This document shows positions 39,895 to 48,790 of a stretch of 53,991 nucleotides of DNA, piece after piece. The position numbers were made by a program, and so were the translations under genes. The notes under the pieces were generated by a model. The model worked only from the letters and a program-made list of their open reading frames with translations. It had not been told where the DNA came from and made no database searches. The stretch comes from a virus, in the IMG/VR virus record IMGVR_UViG_3300011189_000013, positions 1 to 53,991 of that record, one strand, 5' to 3'. Position 1 is the stretch's first letter. The number at the start of each line of letters is the position of its first letter.

Positions 39895-40449
39895 TTACAT
39901 CGAACTTTTGATATATTTGAGGGCCTCATCTTCCCAACCCTCAAATTCTTCTCCTGCAATTTGCATTAACTTTTGCGCTTGCTCTTCCGGCATACCCGAT
40001 TTATCACAGCACAGCCGAAATTTGCTCACAATGAACTCAAAAAGCTTTTGGAAATTCTTACTCTTTAGGTCAAAATTCTCATTGACAACCGCATCTCTCT
40101 TTCGAAAGTAGGTATCAATCAGTGCCTTGGTAGCGTTGATCTTCTTGGAGGATAGAGAAGCGGTATCCTTCCCCTTACGCTCAGCCTCACCCCGCTCAAA
40201 GTCCAAAGAAGCACTTTCTTTCGCAAGCTCCTGCATCGCAATGTCTAGAACATCCAGACTATCCGCATCCCCACGTACCTGTTTAAGAAGGGGGTGATTA
40301 TCTTGATGCTTTTTTTTATTCTTCATCAACTGAGCCACTTCTGGGCTCGTTGGCTTAATAGGGATCTTAGGAGGCCGCCCACGACCACGGCTCTTTTCCT
40401 TTTTCTCCAAAGTGATGACCTGCACCTGCAACTCTTTTGTATTACTCAT
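39895..40449 (-). CDS. Probable terminase small subunit with AT-hook-like start
   Basis: From the ATG at 40449 (SD TTGGAG) it is 184 residues. Near the start is RGRGRPPKIPIKP, an AT-hook-like DNA-binding motif. The rest is helical with SSKKINATKALIDTYFRKRD and a C-terminal segment FIVSKFRLCCDKSGMPEEQA. Position directly before the large terminase and the mixture of DNA-binding and oligomerising helices suggest the small subunit that recognises phage DNA. Sequence similarity to known small terminases is too low for me to confirm. Confidence 0.55.
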   Translation of the reverse strand: MSNTKELQVQVITLEKKEKSRGRGRPPKIPIKPTSPEVAQLMKNKKKHQDNHPLLKQVRGDADSLDVLDIAMQELAKESASLDFERGEAERKGKDTASLSSKKINATKALIDTYFRKRDAVVNENFDLKSKNFQKLFEFIVSKFRLCCDKSGMPEEQAQKLMQIAGEEFEGWEDEALKYIKSSM

Positions 40450-40460
40450 ACCAACTCCAA

Positions 40461-43148
40461 TCACTCAAGAATTAGACCGCCACCAAAATTTATATCCATA
40501 GCGGGTTTACGCTTACCATGAAAATCAATCTCAGCAAGATCCCCATCCTGCGCTATAGGAGCCATGTCAAAATCTACCATTAGCTCATCTCCAGAAGCCG
40601 CAATGTCAGGTGACAGACTAATAGAGTCCAAAGCTACCTTTGTATTGGCAGTCTTTTGTTTACTGGAGCGGGCCTTTACCAGATTGCGGGCATATAGAAG
40701 GCAACGGTCAGTTTTGTCATAAACACAGCCACTGCATTTAGATGCTCGCACAATTTCCTTCACGGACGACCCTACTTTGCGAGTCCCCTCAGAGCAGTCG
40801 TCAAAACTATCTGCCGTAATATATGCCTCACCATAATGACCTTCCGATTCTCGGAAAGCTATAATAACGGGAGCATACTCTAGGAGTTGGGCGTAAGAGA
40901 ATTCGTCTTTCAGTTCCGATGCTAACTTTTGCCCACGGCTGCCTTCCAGTAAACGATCTCGAAGAAACCTTCCCATTTTGGTTCGTAGCATTTCTGCCGT
41001 GGGAGCCATAATTCCCGAAGGCTTATAATTCCCTGACAGGACGGCTGATAGAATCTCACGGGCATCTTCTTTGGCCGTATTAGACGCACGCAGGTTGGTG
41101 GCTACTTTACCTTCTCCGGACAGATACACCCTACGAAGGCGATCTAGTCCTATTTTAGCGGCTAGTACCCGCAGAAAGTCTTCTCCTACAGGAGAGGAGA
41201 ATACGCTACGTAAGCAAGTCATTGAGGTTGCTTCCGAAGCTCGTACGGAAGGTAGAGCCTTCTTTATCTTATCCGCAGGTTTTACCGAACCACTATATAC
41301 CGACTCGGTGTACTTATCAGGAAGAGCAAACACCTTTTTAGCAAATGCTCGTACCTCATCAGAACCAGAACCAGACAATGCGGAGATTACATCCCGGATC
41401 GTCTCATTACGGTCCGACCCTACATAACCCTTCACCGCCGCCACCTTTTGTGCAATCCTGAAATGGACTTCTGGATTGCTGAAAAACTGACCTTGGTTGT
41501 TAGGAGTCAATAGCGGTAGGTCTGACAGTTCAGGATTGGAGGCTGTTGCTGCCTCGATCTCTTTGGGAGAAGCTAAACTAGTTGAGACATACAAGCGACC
41601 TAGTAAGTGTAGGTGCTCTGCTAAATCAGAATCTTCGGCTACGAAAGAGGCTACCCGAGAACTGTGATCACCACGCAACATACGGGCTACCATCGATTTT
41701 CGGTACGCAACCTCAGAGGGGTTTTGTACTACCATTCTTTCGTGCTTATTGACCTCTTGTAACCTCTGGTCCGCCTCTTTGGAGGTAATACCTTTAGTCG
41801 GATCATAAATAACCTGTGCAGCGTACTGACGGGCCTTATGTGGGAGAGGATTTTTATAAACTCCCTGTGCGAAGCGTCGTACCTTGGTATCAGAGGTCTT
41901 CTGTAGACGAGCGAATAGCCGTTCGAACTGCTTTTTCTTCTTAGCAGTCATCTCATGCCCAAACTTGGACACAAAATAACGACTGACTACATGGGTCAAA
42001 GCTGTATCAGATCGGATATCAAATTGAGCCGCCTGTGCAAATCGGTTATCTAACTCCACCTCTTCAAACGGTATCCCTACTACAATTGGAGGAACAGTAC
42101 CAAGATCCGACATGAATTCCGAAGCTACCTTGTAGGTCGGAAAATAAGACAGGTCAAGATAGAGGTTGCCTAGTAGATAAGATTCGCTTTTGAGAGAAGC
42201 TAACACAGGGTCCATCTCTACCAGCTCTTGTACGTTAGGACCGTGGTTCCCCCGCATCATCTCCTGTGCAATTCGGCAAACTTTATGCTGTTTACGAACG
42301 TCAGCAACAATCTCTTGTTTGATATTCGACGAACGAAGTTTAGCTACCGCCTCCTCATAAGTAACGCCCGCCGTTGGGTCTGGCATTACCGGCTTACCAT
42401 CCAAGGGCTTCTGAGAGGGCTTAGGTGCCGCTAGAATCGCTTTCTGTAGACGAGCCTTTATGGGAAGGTTCGCAAAGGGTTGGAGGTCTTTACCTTCAAT
42501 CTGGAGTCTATCCTCGTACTCTTCCCAAAGGTCTTGGGTGTAATCGACTACATCGAAAACCAGCTCTTTTTGGAAAACAGAGCATCGACCCTCTAGATTA
42601 TGGATACAACCCGAACACTTATTCTTGGCGAGAACGTATTTGGCTTTTTTGGTATTAGCAGTCAATCCTTTGACTACCCCACCCTTGTAACAATCTTCCG
42701 ACAGGCTAGAGTCCACATATACGGAACCAAGAAGGCCCCGCTCCGTGAGTACATTCCGCACCGCCTCTTTTGAAATAGCAAGCACATCCGAATCGAAATT
42801 GCGCTTTAGGATCTTAATCAGATCCTTTCCCTTTACCCCCGCCTGTAGATGGCGCTTAGAGAATTTCTCAACAATCTCAATTGTAGCTGCTTTTTCCGAA
42901 GCATCTTTTGCCGTCAGGGGTTCAGCACTAAAAGAGGAAGTGTGTAGGTCTTGATTAACCGGGGACAGGTTATACTGATCTCCCTCAGAAAAATCTCCCC
43001 ACTGAGCTTCCAATTCTGGTATGGAGTTGTGCTCAGGTTCGGGCAAAGTATCAAGGGCTCTATATTCCTCTTCATCAACCTCCAGCCAATCTAAATCCGC
43101 CAGCGGCTTAGCGTTGATGATGTCCCCAATGTCTCCTAGATCTGACAT
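40461..43148 (-). CDS. Large repeat protein with two four-cysteine clusters
   Basis: An 895-residue protein. Five times a short segment of the form LLGxxYVDSS recurs (about 140, 345, 545, 690 and 775). The first and last copies are followed by matching cysteine clusters: C153...C178-x2-C181-x7-C189 (KCSGCIHNLEGRC) and C785...C805-x2-C808-x7-C816 (KCSGCVYDKTDRC). The segments between are helical (CRIAQEMMRGNHG; SMVARMLRGDHSSRV). The clusters could bind zinc or an iron-sulphur cluster. SD GGAG precedes the ATG. It is placed just before the terminase genes. Role unknown: virion protein, packaging factor or regulator. Confidence 0.6.
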   Translation of the reverse strand: MSDLGDIGDIINAKPLADLDWLEVDEEEYRALDTLPEPEHNSIPELEAQWGDFSEGDQYNLSPVNQDLHTSSFSAEPLTAKDASEKAATIEIVEKFSKRHLQAGVKGKDLIKILKRNFDSDVLAISKEAVRNVLTERGLLGSVYVDSSLSEDCYKGGVVKGLTANTKKAKYVLAKNKCSGCIHNLEGRCSVFQKELVFDVVDYTQDLWEEYEDRLQIEGKDLQPFANLPIKARLQKAILAAPKPSQKPLDGKPVMPDPTAGVTYEEAVAKLRSSNIKQEIVADVRKQHKVCRIAQEMMRGNHGPNVQELVEMDPVLASLKSESYLLGNLYLDLSYFPTYKVASEFMSDLGTVPPIVVGIPFEEVELDNRFAQAAQFDIRSDTALTHVVSRYFVSKFGHEMTAKKKKQFERLFARLQKTSDTKVRRFAQGVYKNPLPHKARQYAAQVIYDPTKGITSKEADQRLQEVNKHERMVVQNPSEVAYRKSMVARMLRGDHSSRVASFVAEDSDLAEHLHLLGRLYVSTSLASPKEIEAATASNPELSDLPLLTPNNQGQFFSNPEVHFRIAQKVAAVKGYVGSDRNETIRDVISALSGSGSDEVRAFAKKVFALPDKYTESVYSGSVKPADKIKKALPSVRASEATSMTCLRSVFSSPVGEDFLRVLAAKIGLDRLRRVYLSGEGKVATNLRASNTAKEDAREILSAVLSGNYKPSGIMAPTAEMLRTKMGRFLRDRLLEGSRGQKLASELKDEFSYAQLLEYAPVIIAFRESEGHYGEAYITADSFDDCSEGTRKVGSSVKEIVRASKCSGCVYDKTDRCLLYARNLVKARSSKQKTANTKVALDSISLSPDIAASGDELMVDFDMAPIAQDGDLAEIDFHGKRKPAMDINFGGGLILE

Positions 43149-43290
43149 ATACGATCTCCAATTTGAGGACAGCCTTACTGTCCTAGTTCCAAAAGTCCAG
43201 ATTTCAATACTAAAATACTATCCAGATCTTCCAGACTTGCACACTACCTGAATTGCAAAACCCACTCCCAGTGGAGGAGGCCAGAATACT

Positions 43291-43860
43291 TTATTTACCT
43301 AAAGACTCATCCACATCTTTTTTGACTTTTTCTTCATACTCTTCATCAACAAAGCCTTCGGGATCCTCTGCAATATCCTCTGAGTCCGACATCATTTCTT
43401 CAATATCAGCTTCATCTCTTTCATCTGTACCAACTTCATCGGGATCCCAGTGCGGGGCACTTATCTCATCATTAATGGTGTCCTGAATGGCAGAAAGAGC
43501 ACTTATACACTCATTAAATCCCTCCCTCATATCCGAAATATCTTGGACGTAACCTTTACCTCCAAGTTTACCGTCCGGACTGATATTAGAAGATTTGATT
43601 TTGGTGAAAGTGCCGTAGGCAGACACTAAATGCCCCAGAGCACACGAAATAGACCAGAGCACTTTGGCTAAGGGCTTTTTCGCTTTCGGGTTGAATTTGT
43701 AATCGTCAGTGATATCCCGTGCTTCTTCGTCGGGGCCATAATCTTTGACGAAACGAACTTCACCCGCCGTGCGGAGCATACTACCCGTTTTTTGCCTCAT
43801 ATATTCTGAGGCGACTCTTTTTACCAGACGATGACGCCTGTCTGAAGACCATTCACTCAT
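43291..43860 (-). CDS. Conserved Tag A protein
   Basis: A 189-residue protein. Residues 9-25 are Tag A (RHRLVKRVASEYMRQKT). The centre (KPLAKVLWSISCALGHLVSA; SSNISPDGKLGGKGYVQDIS; ALSAIQDTINDEISAPHWDP) is a domain I have seen in other large phages without an assigned function. The C-terminal 50 residues are very acidic. SD AAGG precedes the ATG; the upstream gene ends three bases before it. The 140-base gap after it holds only a weak CCACT-GGG-AGTGG hairpin followed by GTTTT. Confidence 0.55.
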   Translation of the reverse strand: MSEWSSDRRHRLVKRVASEYMRQKTGSMLRTAGEVRFVKDYGPDEEARDITDDYKFNPKAKKPLAKVLWSISCALGHLVSAYGTFTKIKSSNISPDGKLGGKGYVQDISDMREGFNECISALSAIQDTINDEISAPHWDPDEVGTDERDEADIEEMMSDSEDIAEDPEGFVDEEYEEKVKKDVDESLGK

Positions 43861-43863
43861 ATC

Positions 43864-44172
43864 TCACACCTTTAAGGGATTGCCGTCTTCATCAAAAAGG
43901 CGCTCGATAACCCACTCACCAGCATCGGACTGAGTAAGCGACCACAGGTCTCTTTCCGATTTGCGAATTAATGTATCACTGGCCACACGAGTAAAGCCCG
44001 CTAGCTGATCTACGCTCGAAACACGCATTTTGCGCGGAGTATCCCCTGTATCAGAAGATACCAAATCACGCAGATCTTGGACAGGTTCTACGTCATCTGA
44101 GTCGGACAAAAAAGAGTCCATTCCAGAAGACTGCATAACCACCGACCCCATATCAAAATCTTTGTAACCCAT
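43864..44172 (-). CDS. Small conserved late protein
   Basis: A 102-residue protein with SD AAAGGA. An acidic N-terminal half (MDSFLSDSDDVEPVQDLRDL) is followed by VDQLAGFTRVASDTLIRKSE and a short beta part ending DAGEWVIERLFDEDGNPLKV. FTRVASDTL is similar to Tag A. The C-terminal segment resembles a small domain recurring in other large phages near the same gene. Function unknown. Confidence 0.5.
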   Translation of the reverse strand: MGYKDFDMGSVVMQSSGMDSFLSDSDDVEPVQDLRDLVSSDTGDTPRKMRVSSVDQLAGFTRVASDTLIRKSERDLWSLTQSDAGEWVIERLFDEDGNPLKV

Positions 44173-44182
44173 GACGATCCTT

Positions 44183-44428
44183 TTAGAGGCCCGAATAATC
44201 TAGGCCAGTATTTTTAGCTTTAGCTTGAATAGTATCTACTACCGTGTGGTCCGTTGAAATGAAGAGGACATAATCGAAGCCCCTCCTACACGATACCTTC
44301 TCACCGTGAGATTGCTGGACCTCAGTAGTGAACCGTGATAGGTGCTGTTCATTTGTGAAATAAACGGTGAGAGTGGACGATGCCTCTAGTACCTTATCGA
44401 GATACGAGGCCGCCACTTTCTTCGACAT
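44183..44428 (-). CDS. Small Tag A protein
   Basis: From the ATG at 44428 it is 81 residues and starts directly with Tag A (MSKKVAASYLDKVLEASSTL). An ATG at 44455 is an alternative; neither has a strong SD. The remaining part is a small alpha/beta fold (LTVYFTNEQHLSRFTTEV; GFDYVLFISTDHTVVDTIQA). It is the last gene before the 64-base gap that separates this module from the replication block. Function unknown. Confidence 0.5.
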   Translation of the reverse strand: MSKKVAASYLDKVLEASSTLTVYFTNEQHLSRFTTEVQQSHGEKVSCRRGFDYVLFISTDHTVVDTIQAKAKNTGLDYSGL

Positions 44429-44519
44429 GATCACTTTTCGCAGACAGCTTTTCATTGTGTAACACTGAGGTTATAGATGCATGATTCCTAAAACGGTAGT
44501 ATATAAACAGAATACTGAA

Positions 44520-45311
44520 TCAAGAGATAGTGAAAGCGGGCCTATCCGACCATTTCGGCAACTTGATTTCCCGAAGAATGTTGAAATTGTACCGGATCTT
44601 CACAAAGGTCTTGTAATACTGAGAAAAAAGAAGTAACTCTTCATCTTGTAAATCTTCGGGGATTTCTTCGAGATCTCCTACAACCCCCTTCAATAAATTC
44701 TCTAGCTCCTCCGCCTCGATATCATCGGTGTCTCTAAGATCTTTATAGGAGGCTATCCCTTCCGAAATATTTAACACTTCCGAAAGCTCGCTATCGCTTT
44801 TCTGGACCCATGCATATATTTTATCTGATAAAATATCACCCATCCTAGCTAGATTGGCTATAAATCGGTGTCTTACCCGCCCCTGACTAATACTTAAAAT
44901 CTCTGCTACTTCGGACTGACACGTGGACTCGAACATTTCGGAAAAAATTCGGGCGTCCAGCTTCGTAGGCATCACAGGAAGAAGGTCTTCATAAAGCTCT
45001 TGCTTCGTGACTTCCGGTATCTCAATCAAAAATCGAATCCGGTCAAGAGCCCTTTTAAGCCGGTAAGAGACCGCCGCCTGAGTAATATTAAATATCTCCG
45101 CTATGTCGGTCTGCCGCTTGCTCTTGAAAAAATAGAGGCGAATCAAATCCGCCTCTCGATCTGGTAGACGATCTAAAACCTCTTTGATTTTCTCCAGATG
45201 AAGTTCTTTCCAATCATCATCCGGTCGGGGCAAAGGGGCAAAAGTGTCTTCTGTTGAAAATCTACTCGCCAGTTCCTGTGGATCTAGCGGCTGAATGTAA
45301 TATGCCGACAT
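44520..45311 (-). CDS. Sigma-region-4-like protein with two HTH domains
   Basis: From the ATG at 45311 (SD AGGAGA) it is 263 residues. Residues about 35-95 resemble sigma factor region 4: LDRLPDREADLIRLYFFKSK then RQTDIAEIFNITQAAVSYRL. A second HTH, SEVAEILSISQGRVRHRF, follows at about 135-155. The C-terminal 90 residues are acidic and include EELLLFSQYY, loosely like a clamp-binding motif. There is no obvious region 2, so it is not a complete housekeeping-type sigma. The start lies 50 bases inside the upstream exonuclease gene. It is a candidate late-transcription factor. Confidence 0.65.
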   Translation of the reverse strand: MSAYYIQPLDPQELASRFSTEDTFAPLPRPDDDWKELHLEKIKEVLDRLPDREADLIRLYFFKSKRQTDIAEIFNITQAAVSYRLKRALDRIRFLIEIPEVTKQELYEDLLPVMPTKLDARIFSEMFESTCQSEVAEILSISQGRVRHRFIANLARMGDILSDKIYAWVQKSDSELSEVLNISEGIASYKDLRDTDDIEAEELENLLKGVVGDLEEIPEDLQDEELLLFSQYYKTFVKIRYNFNILREIKLPKWSDRPAFTIS

Positions 45312-46248
45312 CGGTATCTCCTGTTTTGGCGAACCCAGTCTCAGCCGAAAACGAGAGTAAATCGGCACGGATGGATCCAAAATCTAACTGATCACAAAAT
45401 TGCTCAATGGTGTCTTTTTCGTGTGTACCCACAAGCTCTTCGTAATCGTCTACCGTGCGTAGCGTCATAACTTGGTGGTTAATATAAGCCTGTTCTTCAA
45501 ACTCGGTCATGGTCTTGCTTTGGAAATCGGTGAGCCTCACTTCACATTCTGTATAAATAGATTCCAGATCTCCATCATGCTCATTGACGATAGAAGCTAT
45601 CTTTTTCCGGGGGAACCTGTACATTCCCGGCATATTGTCACTTTTGTCCCCATCAAACGTTCGATAAGACAATAGCAGTCTTGGGGGGACGCCATACTCC
45701 TCTTGGACTTTAAACTCGTCATAAAACTTCTCTGGATGAGGGGTCATCATCACTGTGCCATCCCCTACTAGTTGCAATAAGTCACGATCACTACTGACGA
45801 TGATATTTTTATGATCAGAACCACTAAGATTTTCTCGAACAAGAGTGGCGATCATATCATCGGCTTCATAACCATCGGCCTTAACTTGGTGAATCCCCAT
45901 CACAGTTAACAGACCTTGCAACGCTTCTAATTGACTGTAAAGAGTACTACGAGGATCGTCTGAAGCATCCCCATCCGCCTCAGAAGGCTCCGAAGACTTT
46001 CGAGTGGCTTTGTACTCCGCATAGATGTTCTGACGTTCCTCATGACTTCTGAGGCCCTCCCACGCTACATAATAGGTTGCAGAAGGAAATCGATCTCTTA
46101 GTTTAACCATATGACGGACAAACCCATAGATGGTTCCTGTAGGGTCGCCAGCCTCGTTTTGCAACCCCTGTCGCTGGTCATAAATAAAAGCACAACGAAA
46201 GGCGATGTTCATTCCGTCCACGATCACATTGGTTTTCGTACTAGTCAT
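45262..46248 (-). CDS. 5'-3' exonuclease / flap endonuclease (RNase H type)
   Basis: Removes RNA primers and flaps at Okazaki fragments, by family. The 328-residue protein starts with VIVDGMNIAFRCAF (Asp at 11). Acidic metal-binding motifs follow: GYEADDMIATLVR (about 138-150), VSSDRDLLQL and FDGDKSDNMPGMYRFPRKK, the last being the helix-hairpin-helix region of the FEN/T4 RNase H family. The start overlaps the NusG-like gene by eight bases. Length matches T4 RNase H and T5 exonuclease. Confidence 0.88.
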   Translation of the reverse strand: MTSTKTNVIVDGMNIAFRCAFIYDQRQGLQNEAGDPTGTIYGFVRHMVKLRDRFPSATYYVAWEGLRSHEERQNIYAEYKATRKSSEPSEADGDASDDPRSTLYSQLEALQGLLTVMGIHQVKADGYEADDMIATLVRENLSGSDHKNIIVSSDRDLLQLVGDGTVMMTPHPEKFYDEFKVQEEYGVPPRLLLSYRTFDGDKSDNMPGMYRFPRKKIASIVNEHDGDLESIYTECEVRLTDFQSKTMTEFEEQAYINHQVMTLRTVDDYEELVGTHEKDTIEQFCDQLDFGSIRADLLSFSAETGFAKTGDTDVGILHSAARSTGTGE

Positions 46249-46780
46249 TGTCGCTATCCTCGTCTATAAGTTCAAAAAATTGGAACGGAAGTTCCACGAT
46301 CACCTTCATACTTTTCAGATCCACTACGTGAATTGAAGCCCGTTTGTTCTCAGGAAAAACTTCTAGGATTTTCCCCTTCAACTCGGAGTAGGCCCCTTCA
46401 CACACCTGTACATAATCCCCCACCTTAATATCTCTTCGTGCCTGTTTTTTAAGCTTCGATTGAAGCTCATCAATGGTATTTTGCTCTACGTAATAGAGGT
46501 AGCGACGACCTGAGTCATCACGGGTCAAGACCCTCTGGACATATGCCAGCTCCTCTAAGGCAAAATAGGAAGATGGAGGCAAAGCGGCCTCTATGAAAAA
46601 ATAGCCCTCCATCAAGCATATTGTTAGAACACTGTCCCTGCGGGAGAAAGTGATAGAAGGGATGAAAATTTCCACACCCTCCCCGACTTCCTCTTGCATC
46701 AGGGTAAGAAGCTCTTTATGAGTCTTCTTTTCGCCGTGATGGCTGAGTTCTAGTACTACCCACTTCTTAGGATCACTCAT
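46241..46780 (-). CDS. NusG-like transcription elongation / antitermination factor
   Basis: A 179-residue protein with the two-domain layout of NusG. The N-terminal domain (about 1-105) begins KWVVLELSHHGEKKTHKELL and includes IEIFIPSITFSRRDSVLTIC-like strands and GYFFIEAALPPSSYFALEEL. The C-terminal KOW domain is DIKVGDYVQVCEGAYSELKG ... VIVELPFQFFELI (about 125-170). NusG bridges RNA polymerase and ribosome or Rho; phage versions could redirect elongation or antitermination. The ATG overlaps the clamp loader stop by eight bases (ATGAGTGA). Its partner polymerase must be the host's, since no phage RNA polymerase is visible here. Confidence 0.8.
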   Translation of the reverse strand: MSDPKKWVVLELSHHGEKKTHKELLTLMQEEVGEGVEIFIPSITFSRRDSVLTICLMEGYFFIEAALPPSSYFALEELAYVQRVLTRDDSGRRYLYYVEQNTIDELQSKLKKQARRDIKVGDYVQVCEGAYSELKGKILEVFPENKRASIHVVDLKSMKVIVELPFQFFELIDEDSDND

Positions 46781-48191
46781 CGGAATCTTTGAAAAGGTTG
46801 CTCGCTTCTTCGTAATCTACACTTTTAGGATTGTGGTTGAGTGGAGTAGGAGGTAAACTCATTGGTCGCTTACCTCCCCGGTGGGTAGCTAAAGGATCTT
46901 CTTTCGCTGTAGAATTCACAGGTTTTTTCAGAGCAGCTTTTCCTCCGTAAAGGAATGCCTCATCTGCATACCGTTCATTCTCTTTCTCAAAGTTCCTATC
47001 TTCGGAACTTTGGTCAGCGGGTACCTCGGGAGCTTCATTTGAAGCCTGAGAGGTTTCCTGTGGCTGTTGGACTTGCTGAATGATGGTAGGACCCTGAGTG
47101 CTAACATGCACCGTGCCTGCTACCAACTGACTCTGGAGTAGTAATAACTCACACACCAGAGCATTCCGGTCCATTTTCCGGTTCGCATTCAAAATTCGAT
47201 GCGATATCGTAAGTAGTATGTCGTCCGCGTAGGTAGAGCTGATCTGATCTGCCAGATCCTTCTCCACATAACTCAGACCGATAGTAATGCCCTTAGACAG
47301 ACGGTAAGACGACATGGCCGCGTCTGCTATACCCTCATAAATTGAATCAGGGTCTGTCTGTGAAAGAGCTTCCATCAATAGCGCCATGCTTTGTTCGGGA
47401 TCATCCCGAAGGTGTAAAAGAATTTCGTACTGCTGGGAAATAACATCTAACCCAAGCTGTTGCCGCACTGAATCAGGATTTACGGGACCCACCCGACTAA
47501 CCCTCTCCAATGCATTCACCATATCTCTCAGGTGCCCCTTGCCATAATTGAAAATTAAATCCAAAGCTTCGGGGTTATATTCAATCTGCTCCTGAGCACA
47601 GATATAACGCAAACGAGACACCACATCATCCCTCGACGGCTCTTTTATACCAAAGACCATACAACGGCCTTTGATGGTTCCTCTCAGTTTCTGAGGCTCC
47701 GTAGTACAAAAAAGACATACGAGGCGTTTGTCCCTAGATCCCTTAACCGTATCTTCCATCGGTTTTAGGAGAGCATCCATCGCCTGCTTAGACAGACGAT
47801 GACACTCATCAATAAGATAGATCTTTCTGTCCCCTCCGTCAAGGGTATAATAATCTAACCCCTCGACAATTTTGCGGATATTGTCCGCCCCCGTATGGTT
47901 GGCAGCATCCATTTCCTTAAAAGCGGGGCTCTCCCCTCTATCTAAAATCTCTTTACAGGAAGAGCACTCATTGCAGGGCTCAAAGGTATGGGGATCCACA
48001 TCCTGACAAAGCATTGCACGTGCTAGAATACGTGCTGTAGTAGTTTTACCCGTACCAGAAGGTCCGGCAAAAACATAGCTCTTCTGGAAGACCTCACCGC
48101 GATTCAACAGCTCTTTTAAGATGTCTATCGTACTATCTTGCCCGATCACATCGGCAAACCTATCCGGTCTGTATTTGGTATCAAAAGCCAT
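46773..48191 (-). CDS. DNA polymerase III gamma/tau-like clamp loader
   Basis: Loads the sliding clamp onto primed DNA. The 472-residue protein starts with KYRPDRFADVIGQ, typical of DnaX. Walker A is GPSGTGKT (43-50); four zinc-binding Cys are at 62, 73, 76 and 79; Walker B is LIDECH (126-131); sensor 1 is FCTTEPQKL, and the arginine finger motif is KGRC near 174. Lid domain RLRYICAQEQ and collar segment follow. The C-terminal 110 residues are Gln/Pro/Ser-rich. The clamp is encoded in the same block at 51245. SD AAGGA is somewhat far (13 bases). Confidence 0.92.
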   Translation of the reverse strand: MAFDTKYRPDRFADVIGQDSTIDILKELLNRGEVFQKSYVFAGPSGTGKTTTARILARAMLCQDVDPHTFEPCNECSSCKEILDRGESPAFKEMDAANHTGADNIRKIVEGLDYYTLDGGDRKIYLIDECHRLSKQAMDALLKPMEDTVKGSRDKRLVCLFCTTEPQKLRGTIKGRCMVFGIKEPSRDDVVSRLRYICAQEQIEYNPEALDLIFNYGKGHLRDMVNALERVSRVGPVNPDSVRQQLGLDVISQQYEILLHLRDDPEQSMALLMEALSQTDPDSIYEGIADAAMSSYRLSKGITIGLSYVEKDLADQISSTYADDILLTISHRILNANRKMDRNALVCELLLLQSQLVAGTVHVSTQGPTIIQQVQQPQETSQASNEAPEVPADQSSEDRNFEKENERYADEAFLYGGKAALKKPVNSTAKEDPLATHRGGKRPMSLPPTPLNHNPKSVDYEEASNLFKDSDE

Positions 48192-48215
48192 ATTGCGGTG
48201 AGGTCCTTATCAGTC

Positions 48216-48728
48216 TTACGAGTTAACAGACACGTTGGTGTCTTGGCTTTCCGACGAACGTACTTCAGGCTCTTTCACCTTTGGCTTGTTCGACATATCA
48301 ATTACAGACAGCTTGTTCACTCCGGCGTCCCAGTTGGTGCCGTGACGAGATAGAATGACCGGGAAAGCTTGTACTTCCGGCTTTCGGATCTTCCATTTCA
48401 TTTCGCCATTGCTTTCGTTCTCTTCCCCGTAGCACTGTTCCAGAAGGTAATCTACCCAAGCTTCCTTCTGGTCATTACGAAGCTCCGTCCACACGTCTGC
48501 TCCGATAACAATCATGAAGTCATACCCACGATCTCCGGTATCGTTCTCTTCCATGATGGGCTGATACTTGGCCGGAATCTTGAAAGGCTTTCCTACGATG
48601 GGACGCCCATCTGAGCATGTCGCCTTCTCTTTGAAAAGCCAAGCAATCTGGGCTCCCGAAAGGTCAGGGTGATATTTCAGGTAATCATTTGCGAGTTTTT
48701 CGGGCTCATCTGCTTTCCAATAATCCAT
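48216..48728 (-). CDS. Phage metallopeptidase-like protein lacking the HExxH motif
   Basis: From the ATG at 48728 (SD AGGAGA) it is 170 residues. HPDLSGAQIAWLFKEKA, RPIVGKPFKIPAKYQP and YDFMIVIGADVWTELRNDQK follow the layout of the putative phage metallopeptidase family. Where that family has a DHELxH zinc motif, this protein reads AWVDYLLEQCYGE, so the metal ligands are missing. A role as a non-catalytic homologue is likely. The last 40 residues are polar. It lies between primase and clamp loader. Confidence 0.55.
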   Translation of the reverse strand: MDYWKADEPEKLANDYLKYHPDLSGAQIAWLFKEKATCSDGRPIVGKPFKIPAKYQPIMEENDTGDRGYDFMIVIGADVWTELRNDQKEAWVDYLLEQCYGEENESNGEMKWKIRKPEVQAFPVILSRHGTNWDAGVNKLSVIDMSNKPKVKEPEVRSSESQDTNVSVNS

Positions 48729-48790
48729 ACTTGATCTCCTAGTTTTTCGTTGTTGGTCTACTGCTTTGCCCGACACAGCGGGCTACACTA

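Noticed and set aside
43256-43275. CCACT-GGG-AGTGG hairpin followed by GTTTT as a terminator
   Set aside because: Five-base stem with a three-base loop is too weak to call; mentioned only in the neighbouring gene entry.
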